Of a stretch of 64,000 bases of DNA, positions 42,085 to 50,529 are shown piece after piece. Position 1 is the stretch's first letter; each line of letters starts with the position of its first letter. Source of the DNA: Erwinia sp. 198. Lineage in GTDB: Bacteria > Pseudomonadota > Gammaproteobacteria > Enterobacterales > Enterobacteriaceae. The notes below the pieces were generated by a model. The model had not been told where the DNA came from, ran no database searches, and saw nothing but the letters and a program-made list of their open reading frames with translations. The stretch spans positions 124,001 through 188,000 of the forward strand of contig NZ_RHUM01000007.1 in NCBI RefSeq assembly GCF_003937915.1. The letters are read 5' to 3'. Made by a program: the position numbers and the translations under genes.

Positions 42085-42193
42085 AGCCGCGAGCGAGCCG
42101 CGGGATTGATCTGCGCTTTATCTTTCAGGCTGGCGGCGCTTGTTAACCCTTTTATGCCAGGAGAAGTGGGCATAGTCTTGAAGTTTGGCTAAA

Positions 42194-42336
42194 TTACCCG
42201 TCAGAAATCAGATCGATATAATCATCCACAAGCTTAATTAGCCTACTGTTATAGGTGATCAAAGGCATTTTACCGTGTTTTGCCTGTGCCACGATGAGCC
42301 GGTCAAAAGGATCTACAGGTAAGGCCTTTCCGCGGT
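42194..42336 (-). pseudogene. VapC-like PIN-domain toxin, C-terminal remnant
   Basis: On the minus strand a frame without a start reads KALPVDPFDRLIVAQAKHGK then MPLITYNSRLIKLVDDYIDL and ends ISDG-stop. DPFDRLIVAQA and LITY are hallmarks of the C-terminal third of PIN-domain RNase toxins of the VapC family. The N-terminal two-thirds, including the first catalytic aspartates, are missing, so it cannot be active. A matching antitoxin gene lies 1.4 kb to the right on the same strand, cut at its end, so both are remains of one operon. Confidence 0.75.
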
Positions 42337-42635
42337 ATATACAGCGTGAAGGTCAATCATGTAAAAAATCACGCTAAAGGGATGATTGATTGTTTATGTT
42401 AATTTTTAATTTTCCAAGATCGCCTTTCAGACTATCCACCGGCAGCGTTTATGTGACTGGCCGGGTTTTGTAAGAACTGGGCTTGCGAATAAGATCAATA
42501 CTTACAGAGGCATCATTTCTTACAATAGTCATTTTTGAATATATTTATTCATGATAAAGTAAATTTATCTTTTAGAAATTTAAAGGAAATAACGGACCAT
42601 TCTAATGGCTGTTACCAAACAGGGAAGGGTAAAAG
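42337..42635. other. AT-rich edge of the inserted segment
   Basis: About 300 bases without a supported gene. Imperfect inverted repeat AATCAT...ATGATT near 42356-42393. A 27-codon minus-strand frame around 42450-42533 (MTIVRNDASVSIDLIRK) is too short to call. Confidence 0.35.
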
Positions 42636-43328
42636 ATGAGTAAAAGAAGCGAAATCATTGATGGTAATATGGCAGATAAAAGCGCGTATGGATTAGTTTA
42701 TACAGAAATATCAGGTTGGATAGATCTCGGACATGCGCAGGGCACCAATATCCGGAATTTATGGGCGCAAATGCTGCGTGGTGAATGTTAAAGCGGATCA
42801 ACTTATAATGTTACCTATAAACAATCTATGGTCAGCCCTGGACGTCGTCTGACGGTAGGTAAGTCAATAACCTGGCGTTTAAAAAAAGGTCTGCCATATT
42901 ATAAAAAGAAAAGCATTGCTCTTGTCATGATGCTAACAGTTGCTCAAAGATTTGAGAGGCTTCAGGGGACGGTACCTTTCAGCTGGGCTACAGATAGTGG
43001 CTTTAGCGCTGAAGATCTGGTGTCTGATCTTCTCGGCTTTTATCGGGTAATTGCATGCATGAACAACGTCTTCGGTTATCTTAAGCCCGTAAGTAAAAAA
43101 GAAGCTTTAAGACGGTGGGATCATTACGGGAAATCTGGCTTGTGGAAAAATGAGACGTTTAAACCGTTACTTTTACCTGACCCGGAACGCTTCCCCAACG
43201 GAAAGCCATACTTTGGGGAATTGCCTGATTTCATGAAAGCAGTTACTCCTTATAATGGATTGAGTTCTGGAGATGTAGATTTAATTGACCCTAATCGAGG
43301 ATTTATCCATTTCCTGACAAGGGAATAA
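42636..43328 (+). pseudogene. unknown protein, interrupted by an in-frame stop
   Basis: The first 51 codons (MSKRSEIIDGNMADKSAYGL, then VYTEISGWIDLGHAQGTNIR and NLWAQMLRGEC) end at TAA 42789-42791. The same frame then continues to 43328 with PGRRLTVGKSITWRLKKGLP, SWATDSGFSAEDLVSDLLGF and DHYGKSGLWKNETFKPLLLP. With the stop ignored it would be about 230 residues, and the two parts read as one protein (both conserved-looking and in phase). The pattern recalls uncharacterised proteins annotated as DUF4056, but I am not certain. No catalytic motif is recognised beyond conserved GHAQG and DSG/DLVSDLLG elements. AGGG precedes the start. It is AT-rich compared with the dpp and bcs genes, suggesting acquisition. 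The part from 42828 could still be translated separately. Confidence 0.5.
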
Positions 43329-43333
43329 CGAAT

Positions 43334-43762
43334 ATGAAAAAGTTAACAATAATTAACGCCCTCTTAATAACAGGTTTCATATTCTGTCTGTTTGTTGTGT
43401 TTAAATATTTTACCCTTGAGTTTTCGGATAGTGCGGAGTATACGGAGAAAGATATCATAGAATATAAATTCTACACTCATGATTTATTAAAGAAAGTGCC
43501 AAGGATAAGTGGGTTTTATAAATTTAGTTATAGTAATATGTCCGGACCTAACCCTGCATTGATTTATCGGGCAAAGTTTTTCGGTACTACGGATACAAAA
43601 CAAATTTCTACTTATTTAAAAAAAAGAGGATACATAAAAGAAAGTATGTGTAACTTAGCAGGAAGTTGTTGGTCTGGGAAGAAATTGAATGAAACCGTAT
43701 TGGTGAGTGTTGAAGATAATCCAGACGCTCTCCAGATTGAAATTATCGAAAAAATTCAGTAG
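43334..43762 (+). CDS. small membrane-anchored protein of unknown function
   Basis: A 142-residue protein that I do not recognise. One N-terminal membrane helix (INALLITGFIFCLFVVFKYF) is followed by about 110 mostly polar residues with a cysteine pair (SMCNLAGSCWSGKK). This suggests a periplasmic domain with a disulfide, or a lipoprotein-like accessory. It begins 5 bases after the preceding interrupted gene, so the two form an operon and may act as a pair. AT-rich codons again contrast with the neighbours. Its last codons overlap the broken end of the antitoxin gene on the other strand, marking the edge of the inserted segment. Confidence 0.6.
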   Translation: MKKLTIINALLITGFIFCLFVVFKYFTLEFSDSAEYTEKDIIEYKFYTHDLLKKVPRISGFYKFSYSNMSGPNPALIYRAKFFGTTDTKQISTYLKKRGYIKESMCNLAGSCWSGKKLNETVLVSVEDNPDALQIEIIEKIQ

Positions 43763-43920
43763 AAACCCAACTTCCCGTTCGTTTTATCTTCTCTGTACGC
43801 CATGATTTTAACCAGAGCATGACCGTCCTTTGCGATAACTACGGGTTCGCCGGTTCGGGCGACTTTCTGGATCGGCTTCGACAGATTGGTTATTGCATCC
43901 TGGAGGTTAATTTTTTCCAT
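43756..43920 (-). pseudogene. Phd/YefM-family antitoxin, C-terminally truncated
   Basis: MEKINLQDAITNLSKPIQKV followed by ARTGEPVVIAKDGHALVKIM is a textbook Phd/YefM antitoxin DNA-binding half (a beta hairpin then helices). The reading frame stops after 54 residues at NGKLGFY, where full-length relatives continue for 20-30 residues (KLGFL...) into the toxin-binding tail. The stop lies exactly where the AT-rich module on the other strand ends. DNA binding might survive, but toxin neutralisation would not. The start at 43920 is preferred to the ATG nine codons earlier. Originally paired with the PIN toxin whose tail lies at 42194. Confidence 0.75.
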
Positions 43921-44524
43921 GATGAGGACACTACCTGGATTGCACATAAAATCACCATAATCCGTTGCAGGGGCCAGGTAAATTTGTTCAGACTAACAAA
44001 GTTTGAGCCGGCGACAGGCCTCTCTTCCGGCTACCGCTATCGCCGCGCCTGGGACAGCCAGGGCTGCTCTGTCGATAAACAGGGACAGCAAATTCCATTA
44101 GCCGTTACGCCCGTTTGGCTTAATTGGTTTGTTTTATCACCGCTGTAGCGTTTGGCAGGCAAGCAATATAAAACCGTGTGGCAAAGCGCGTTTAAAAGCG
44201 TTTTATGCTAAATTAACCCTGCCGCCAGTATACTATTTAATAAACCTGGCTTATCTGTCAGGCAGCAGGCGCGGCATTAATATTCCAAAAGACGACGGCA
44301 CGCTATTAAAACAGGATATTATTGAATTAATGGCCCGTGATTATTTAATTAAGTCAAATAATAACTGACCTGATTGATAGCCTGCTTAATTATTATTGCG
44401 CCGCAAGCGGTTAATATAATGACAGGCCAGCAGCTTTTTTTATCAGCGGTAAGAATAATCTGATGTAGTTAAAAATTGTATGATATATTGCCGCCAGTTT
44501 TCTTATTATCCCGCGATCGTTCCC
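43921..44524. other. region upstream of bcsO, no gene supported
   Basis: Left half of mixed composition, right half (44340-44500) strongly AT-rich and likely to hold the promoter of the bcsOQABCDZ operon. A 79-codon frame at 44129-44368 ends with a protein-like stretch (KQDIIELMARDYLI) but has no good start or known homologue, and is not called. Confidence 0.4.
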
Positions 44525-45229
44525 ATGAAAAGCTATGACGACCTGCAGCGTTTTAAAGAAAAAACGCTAACAAACCATATCGAATTCAAAGATATGTCTG
44601 AACAGACACGGAATGCCGACCAGGCCAACTGGGCTATCATCAGGCAGTTGATGAGCGAGGGCGCAGAGTCAGCGCTGGGGAACGGTCAGCGTACGGATGT
44701 CGCCGCGCCGCAGCTGGCGGCCGCCGATCTCTTTAGCCAGCCCGCGCCGGTGAAAATCCCGGCGCAGGCTTCAGCGCCGCTCTCCTCCCGCGTGGCCGCG
44801 TTTGTGACGGCTAAACCGGCGGCGCAGAGTGGATCGCTGCTGGAGAGCATTTCCGCCTCGCTGAAGCCTGCGGCGGCTCGCGTGCAGGAAACGGCTTCGC
44901 TGTCGGCAGTCGCTTATCCGCAGGGATCTGCTTCGCCCTCGGCAACTGTCGGTACGCAAATAACAGCTTCCCCGCCGGAAACCGCTCGCGCATCGTCGTC
45001 AATCGCCCCATGTCCGCCAGGCGCTTCGCTGCTGGATGCGGTGCGCGCCCAGCCTGTGCCGTCAGGCATCGCCCACCCGGCGTCCTCGTCCGTCTCGTCA
45101 GAATCTGTTCAGGCAGCGCGTTTTAAGCCGCTGTTCAGCGTTTCCGGCGTCCGCGCGGCGGAAGAAAAAGCCTTACCGAAAGAGACTCTGCTACAACCTC
45201 TGCTGGAGAAAATCGCCCTATGCCGTTAG
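44525..45229 (+). CDS. bcsO: cellulose biosynthesis protein BcsO-like
   Basis: A 234-residue protein starting MKSYDDLQRFKEKTLTNHIE, with a conserved-looking head (about residues 1-45, MSEQTRNADQANWAIIRQLM). A long Ala/Ser/Pro-rich low-complexity middle and a short conserved tail (RFKPLFSVSG ... LLQPLLEKIALCR) follow. BcsO proteins, Pro-rich accessory products of BcsD-containing cellulose operons, have this shape and position directly before bcsQ. The molecular role is not established to my knowledge; it is assumed to be a cytoplasmic assembly factor. The ATG at 44525 is chosen over the one at 44480 because family members begin here. Its end overlaps bcsQ by 10 bases. Confidence 0.7.
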   Translation: MKSYDDLQRFKEKTLTNHIEFKDMSEQTRNADQANWAIIRQLMSEGAESALGNGQRTDVAAPQLAAADLFSQPAPVKIPAQASAPLSSRVAAFVTAKPAAQSGSLLESISASLKPAAARVQETASLSAVAYPQGSASPSATVGTQITASPPETARASSSIAPCPPGASLLDAVRAQPVPSGIAHPASSSVSSESVQAARFKPLFSVSGVRAAEEKALPKETLLQPLLEKIALCR

Positions 45230-46017
45230 TTTGTGTTTGTTCTCCAAAAGGCGGCGTAGGCAAAACTACTCTGGCCGCCAACCTGGCCTATACGCTGGCG
45301 CGCGGCGGCAGCAAGGTGCTGGCGATCGATTTCGACGTACAGAACGCCCTGCGCCTGCACTTTGGCGTGCCGCTCTCCGACGGGCGCGGTTTCGTGGCGA
45401 AGTCGGCGGAGTCGCCGGACTGGAGCCAGGCGATCCTGACCACCGGCGGCAATATTTTTGTGCTGCCGTACGGCGACGTGTCGGAAGCGCAGCGCATTGA
45501 ATTTGAAAGCAACCTGGCCAACGATGCCCACTTTCTTGCCCGTGGACTGCAAACGGTACTCAACTATCCCGGCCTGATTATCGTGGCGGATTTTCCGCCA
45601 GGCCCCGGCCCGGCCCTGAAAGCCATGACCGATCTGGCCGATTTACACCTGGTGGTGATGCTGGCGGATACCGCTTCGCTGTCGCTGCTGCCGCAAATCG
45701 AAAATGAAAAGATGATCGGCGGCGCGCTTAATCACAAAGCCGGCCATTTCTTCGTGCTTAACCAGAGCGACAGCCGTCGCAATATCAGCCGCGACGTGAA
45801 GGCCTTTATGCAGCAGCGGCTGGGCGACAGGCTGCTGGGCGTGGTTAACCGCGACGAAAGCGTGGCGGAAGCGAATGCGTCACAGCAGTCGATATTCGAT
45901 TTCAGCCAGGTTTCTGCAGCCGCTTTCGATATTGAGCTGGTCGGCAAAAGGGTTGCCGCGCTGCTGGATATTAAAGTCGGCGACGGCGAGCTGCAGGCGC
46001 CGCTGACCTCGCGTTAA
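45220..46017 (+). CDS. bcsQ: cellulose synthase-associated ATPase BcsQ (first operon)
   Basis: A 265-residue ParA/MinD-type ATPase. It has an intact deviant Walker A, CSPKGGVGKTTLAANLAY (residues 8-16 core), a switch segment AIDFDVQNALRLHF and IIVADFPPGPGPA. BcsQ localises and stabilises the cellulose synthase complex at the inner membrane. It overlaps bcsO, implying translational coupling, and leads into bcsA. It differs clearly from the second BcsQ in the window (61291), which has a degenerate Walker motif. Confidence 0.88.
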   Translation: MPLVCVCSPKGGVGKTTLAANLAYTLARGGSKVLAIDFDVQNALRLHFGVPLSDGRGFVAKSAESPDWSQAILTTGGNIFVLPYGDVSEAQRIEFESNLANDAHFLARGLQTVLNYPGLIIVADFPPGPGPALKAMTDLADLHLVVMLADTASLSLLPQIENEKMIGGALNHKAGHFFVLNQSDSRRNISRDVKAFMQQRLGDRLLGVVNRDESVAEANASQQSIFDFSQVSAAAFDIELVGKRVAALLDIKVGDGELQAPLTSR

Positions 46018-46093
46018 ACCGCCCGCAAAGATAGTTTCCATGCCGGGGCGCTGCTGCGCTCCGCGAGTTCTCGTTTTGTTTTCAGGATGACTT

Positions 46094-48190
46094 ATGAAAA
46101 AAGTCCTGTATTACCTGCAGCTGTTGATATTATTTCCGCTGGCCGCAGTAATTGTTATCACACCGATGGACAGCCAGAAACAATATATTTTCGGCCTGAT
46201 CGCCATTGCCCTTCTTTTCGTGCTGGGCCTCAGCAAAAGCCGTAAAATAACCATGGTGATGGTGTTTCTGTCGGCCCTGATGTCAACGCGCTATATATAC
46301 TGGCGCGCGACGGAGACCCTGGCATTTAATTCAGAAATCGAAGCTATGCTGGGCATCGGCTTATTTATTGCCGAGGTGTATGTCTGGGTGATTTTGCTTT
46401 TAGGCTATCTGCAAACGTCATGGCCGTTAAAAAGAACCATCGAGCCGATGCCCGACGATATCAGCCTGTGGCCGACCGTCGATATTTACGTGCCGAGCTA
46501 TAACGAGAGCCTGGACGTGGTGCGTGATACCGTGCTGGCCGCGCAGTGCATCGATTACCCTCGCGACAAGCTCAAAATTTATCTGCTGGACGACGGCAAG
46601 CGCAGCGAGTTCGCCGTTTTCGCCGCCGATGTTGGCGTTGGCTACATTACGCGTGACGACAACCGCCACGCCAAGGCGGGCAACCTGAATCACGCGATGA
46701 CCATCACCAAAGGCGAGCTGATTACCGTTTTTGACTGCGACCATGTGGCCACCCGAACGTTTCTGCAGGCCACCGTCGCGCCTTTTCTGAAAGATCCCGA
46801 GCTGGCGCTGCTGCAAACGCCGCACTATTTTTATTCGCCGGATCCCTTCGAGCGCAACCTGAAGGCCGCGCGTGAAATCCCGAACGAAGGCGCGCTCTTC
46901 TATGGCCCGGTTCAGCAGGGCAACGATAACTGGAACGCGACCTTCTTTTGCGGCTCCTGTGCGGTTATCCGCCGCCGCGCGCTGGAAGAGATCGGCGGCT
47001 TCGCGACCGAAACCGTGACCGAAGATGCGCATACCGCTCTGAAAATGCAGCGTCGCGGCTGGAAATCCGCTTTCCTGGCGCTGCCGCTGGCCGCCGGTCT
47101 GGCGACCGAACGTCTGGGCCTGCATATTATTCAGCGTACCCGCTGGGCGCGCGGCATGACGCAAATTTTCCGCGTCGATAATCCGCTGCTGGGACGCGGT
47201 CTGAAGTGGCAGCAGCGTTTGTGCTACCTGAACGCCATGCTGCACTTCCAGTTTGGCCTGCCGCGCGTGATCTTTCTGACCGCGCCGCTGGCTTACCTGC
47301 TGTTTGATCTGAATATTATTCACTCTTCCGCCAGCCTGATTTTCGCCTACGTGCTGCCGCATCTGGTGATGTCGCTGTACGTCAACTCCAGGATGAACGG
47401 GCGTTTCCGCGCCACCTTCTGGGGCGAGATCTACGAAACGGTGATGGCTTTCCATCTGGTTATCCCTACGCTGCTGACCATGATTTCGCCGAAGCACGGT
47501 AAATTCAACGTCACCGACAAAGGCGGCCTGTTGAATACCGGTTTTTTCGACTTTAACATCGTGCGTCCGCACGTGATCTGCGCCGCGCTGCTGCTGGCGG
47601 GCGTGGTCAGCGGCATCGTGCGCGCCGCAGCGCATAACTATTTTGGCGTCGATCCTTACGTTATCGCGCTTAACGTCGGCTGGGCGCTGTTCAGCCTGAT
47701 TATTCTGATGGCCGCGATTGCCGTGGCGCGTGAAACCAAACAGACGCGCAAAACCATTCGTATCGACGTCGATATTCCGGTAATCATGCATTACGCCAGC
47801 GGCATTTCATCGCGCTCCACCACGGTCAACCTTTCTATGGGCGGCGTGCAGGTTACGGCGCCGGACAGCCGTCATGAAACGGACGTTATTGAGGCGATTG
47901 ATTTGATGCTGCACTCTGGCGCCATCTCGCTTCCTGTCAGCACCATTGGCGCAGATGAGGGCGTGATCCGCCTGCAATTTGCCGAAATTCCGCTGTCGCG
48001 CCGTCGTGAACTGGTGCGCGTGGTGCTCGCCCGCGCCGATGCGTGGATCAAGCCGGAAGGGCCGAAGGACAAGCCGCTGCGCTCGCTGTTGACCATCATC
48101 CGCACCGTCTTTGAACTGTTCTGGCTTACCTGGAAAGACCGACGCGCCAAACGTCAGGCACTCAAGGCCAATGAGGATAGCGCGGCATGA
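46094..48190 (+). CDS. bcsA: cellulose synthase catalytic subunit BcsA (first operon)
   Basis: A 698-residue processive family-2 glycosyltransferase. Catalytic motifs are DDGKRSEF (first Asp near 166), VFDCDHV (DxD near 213), TEDAH (catalytic base near 309) and QRTRWARGM (QxxRW near 347). About eight membrane helices flank the catalytic domain, and a C-terminal PilZ domain carries the c-di-GMP residues (QTRKTIR and NLSMGG). It polymerises UDP-glucose into beta-1,4-glucan and extrudes it through the inner membrane with BcsB. It lacks the roughly 130-residue N-terminal extension of the E. coli-type BcsA seen at 62016. It overlaps bcsB by 4 bases. Confidence 0.95.
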   Translation: MKKVLYYLQLLILFPLAAVIVITPMDSQKQYIFGLIAIALLFVLGLSKSRKITMVMVFLSALMSTRYIYWRATETLAFNSEIEAMLGIGLFIAEVYVWVILLLGYLQTSWPLKRTIEPMPDDISLWPTVDIYVPSYNESLDVVRDTVLAAQCIDYPRDKLKIYLLDDGKRSEFAVFAADVGVGYITRDDNRHAKAGNLNHAMTITKGELITVFDCDHVATRTFLQATVAPFLKDPELALLQTPHYFYSPDPFERNLKAAREIPNEGALFYGPVQQGNDNWNATFFCGSCAVIRRRALEEIGGFATETVTEDAHTALKMQRRGWKSAFLALPLAAGLATERLGLHIIQRTRWARGMTQIFRVDNPLLGRGLKWQQRLCYLNAMLHFQFGLPRVIFLTAPLAYLLFDLNIIHSSASLIFAYVLPHLVMSLYVNSRMNGRFRATFWGEIYETVMAFHLVIPTLLTMISPKHGKFNVTDKGGLLNTGFFDFNIVRPHVICAALLLAGVVSGIVRAAAHNYFGVDPYVIALNVGWALFSLIILMAAIAVARETKQTRKTIRIDVDIPVIMHYASGISSRSTTVNLSMGGVQVTAPDSRHETDVIEAIDLMLHSGAISLPVSTIGADEGVIRLQFAEIPLSRRRELVRVVLARADAWIKPEGPKDKPLRSLLTIIRTVFELFWLTWKDRRAKRQALKANEDSAA

Positions 48191-50529
48191 AAAAGCTTTT
48201 AGCCATCCTTTGTCTTGGCGTAATGACGCTGGGACAGGCGTATGCCGCCGACAGCGTGACGCAGGACAGCAGCGCGCTGTCGCAGATCCCGCCGCCGGTC
48301 GGCACCGGAACGGCGGAAGACCTGCCGCCGCTGCCGCCCATCGGCGATAACGCCGCGCCGGTAGCGCTGCTGAACCAGCCGCTGACCAGCACCATCTCCG
48401 TGGCGCAAATGGGCCAGGCCAGCGGCATTTTGCTGACCGGCAGCCAGCTGCAGTCCGGCATCGTCTTTACCCTGCCCGCTGATGAGGTGATCACCAATGC
48501 GCGGCTGAATCTGTCGCTCAGGGTTTCCAAAGCGCTGGCGGCGCGCAACGCCTCCATGCAGCTGATGCTGAACGGCCAGCCGCTGGGCACGCTGCCGCTG
48601 AACGCTTCCGACAGTGCCAGCGAAGAGTATCAGCTGGATATTCCGGCCGCGATGGTGGTGTCCAGCAACAACCTGAGCTTTAAACTCAACGACGCGGATC
48701 GGCTGCTGTGCGAGCGCGATAACGATCGCTATCAGGTGACTATTCTGCCTGCCACCACGCTGGCGCTTGAAGGGCAGCAGCTGAATATCGGCAATAAATT
48801 GCGTAATTTCCCGCGCCCGTTTATTGATGCGCAGCGCATGACGCCCGCCAGCATAGCGATGGTGTTTGGCGCGGCCGTCACGCCGGGCAAAGTCAGCGCG
48901 GCGGCGACCGTCTCCTCCTGGCTGGGGATCCAGACCGACTATCGCGGCGTCAACTTTCCGGTATTGCGTAACGATATGCCGGAGAAAAACGGCATTGTCT
49001 TTGCGAAGCCCGGCGAAACCATCGCAGGCTTAACCGTGCCGCAGGTAAACGGGCCGACGTTGCAAATGGTCGATAACCCGATTAACCCGGTTTACAAGCT
49101 GATGCTGGTGATCGGCAATAATGATGACGATCTGCGTCAGGCCGCGTGGCGACTCACCCAGCCGCTGAGCGTCGACAGCGACTCGCTGGCGGTCGGTCGC
49201 CAGGCTATTCCCGCGAGCAAGGCCTATGATGCACCTCGCTGGATCAATACCGATCGGCCGGTGCGCCTGAGCGAGCTGTTGCGCAGGGATCAAAGCCTGA
49301 CCACTACCGGCATCTGGCACGATGCCCTGAAGGTAAACTTCCGCGCCGCGCCTGATTTATTCCTGTGGGATGGTGAAACGGTGCCGGTGCAGCTGAACTA
49401 TCGTTTCCCGTCGGAAAGCTGGATTGATGAAGACAACTCCTTTCTCAACGTCAGTCTGAACGGCACTTTCCTGCGCAATCTGACCGTAAATAAAGTCGGG
49501 CTGCTGGAAAACATCTGGCACCGGCTGGGCGGCGACGCGCGTCAGGAGAAATACACCCTGAAGTTCGACCCTTATCTGATTTACGGCGACAACCAGCTAC
49601 AGCTCTATTTCAACATCAAGCCGGAGGCCAGCGCGCCGTGCAGCGTATTGACCAATAACAACATCAAAAGCCGCATTGAGGATGACGCCTGGATCGATTT
49701 AAGCCATACGCGCCACTTCTCTCTGCTGCCGAATCTTTCCTATTTTGTCGGTGCCGCTTTTCCGTTTACGCGCTTTGCTGACTATTCGCAAACCGTGCTG
49801 CTGCTGCCTGCCTCGCCCAGCGATGCGGAGATCGGCGCGCTGCTGGATATGGCCGGACGCGCCGGTAGCGCAACCGGCGTGGCGCTAAGCGGCAACCGCG
49901 TGCTGTTTGGCGTGCCCGTCGGCAAACCTGACTGGCTGCGCAACAGCGACGTGCTGGCGTTCTCCACGCTGGCGCAAAGCGACTTCAACCAGGCGTTGCT
50001 GCGGCATTCGCCGTTTGAAATAAATGGCCACACCCTGGGCGTGAAAGAGCCGACGCTGCTGGATAACCTGCGCGGCTGGCTGGCCGGCGACTGGACTCGC
50101 CAGGCAGTGGATGCCGATCGCTATTTTTCTTCTAACGAAGACTGGCGCGGTTTTATCAGCTACCGCTCGCCGTGGAGCCCTTCACGCGTGGTGGTGGCGA
50201 CCGTGGCGACCGACGATGCGCAGCTGGCGAGCCTGCATAATGACCTGAAATTGCCGCGCATTAACGCCGGGATCCGGGGTGATACCGCGATAATCACCGG
50301 CGAAAACGGCATCCGCAGTTTCCGCGTTGGCGCGCAGTTCCCGAGCGGAGAAATGCCGTGGTACATGATGGTGGTGTGGTATGCCAGCCAGCACGCGGTC
50401 GTGCTGGCGCTGATAGCGCTGCTGCTCTCCACCATTGTGGGATTGAGCACCTTTATTTTGCTGAAGCGGCACGCCTGGAAACGGCTGAATCCGCAGCACG
50501 TGCAGCAGACGCCGGGCGAGAAAAAATGA
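48187..50529 (+). CDS. bcsB: cellulose synthase periplasmic subunit BcsB (first operon)
   Basis: A 780-residue protein with a signal peptide (about residues 1-21, ending AYA), a Pro-rich stretch, then repeated carbohydrate-binding and flavodoxin-like modules, as in BcsB. A C-terminal membrane anchor (VVLALIALLLSTIVGLSTFI) contacts BcsA. It guides the nascent glucan across the periplasm and is required for synthase activity. Overlapping ATGA junctions with bcsA and bcsC indicate a tightly coupled operon. Confidence 0.93.
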   Translation: MKKLLAILCLGVMTLGQAYAADSVTQDSSALSQIPPPVGTGTAEDLPPLPPIGDNAAPVALLNQPLTSTISVAQMGQASGILLTGSQLQSGIVFTLPADEVITNARLNLSLRVSKALAARNASMQLMLNGQPLGTLPLNASDSASEEYQLDIPAAMVVSSNNLSFKLNDADRLLCERDNDRYQVTILPATTLALEGQQLNIGNKLRNFPRPFIDAQRMTPASIAMVFGAAVTPGKVSAAATVSSWLGIQTDYRGVNFPVLRNDMPEKNGIVFAKPGETIAGLTVPQVNGPTLQMVDNPINPVYKLMLVIGNNDDDLRQAAWRLTQPLSVDSDSLAVGRQAIPASKAYDAPRWINTDRPVRLSELLRRDQSLTTTGIWHDALKVNFRAAPDLFLWDGETVPVQLNYRFPSESWIDEDNSFLNVSLNGTFLRNLTVNKVGLLENIWHRLGGDARQEKYTLKFDPYLIYGDNQLQLYFNIKPEASAPCSVLTNNNIKSRIEDDAWIDLSHTRHFSLLPNLSYFVGAAFPFTRFADYSQTVLLLPASPSDAEIGALLDMAGRAGSATGVALSGNRVLFGVPVGKPDWLRNSDVLAFSTLAQSDFNQALLRHSPFEINGHTLGVKEPTLLDNLRGWLAGDWTRQAVDADRYFSSNEDWRGFISYRSPWSPSRVVVATVATDDAQLASLHNDLKLPRINAGIRGDTAIITGENGIRSFRVGAQFPSGEMPWYMMVVWYASQHAVVLALIALLLSTIVGLSTFILLKRHAWKRLNPQHVQQTPGEKK

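Noticed and set aside
44129-44368. 79-codon frame upstream of bcsO with a protein-like tail
   Set aside because: No ribosome-binding site, improbable N-terminus overlapping unrelated sequence, and no resemblance to BcsR or BcsP that I can recognise.
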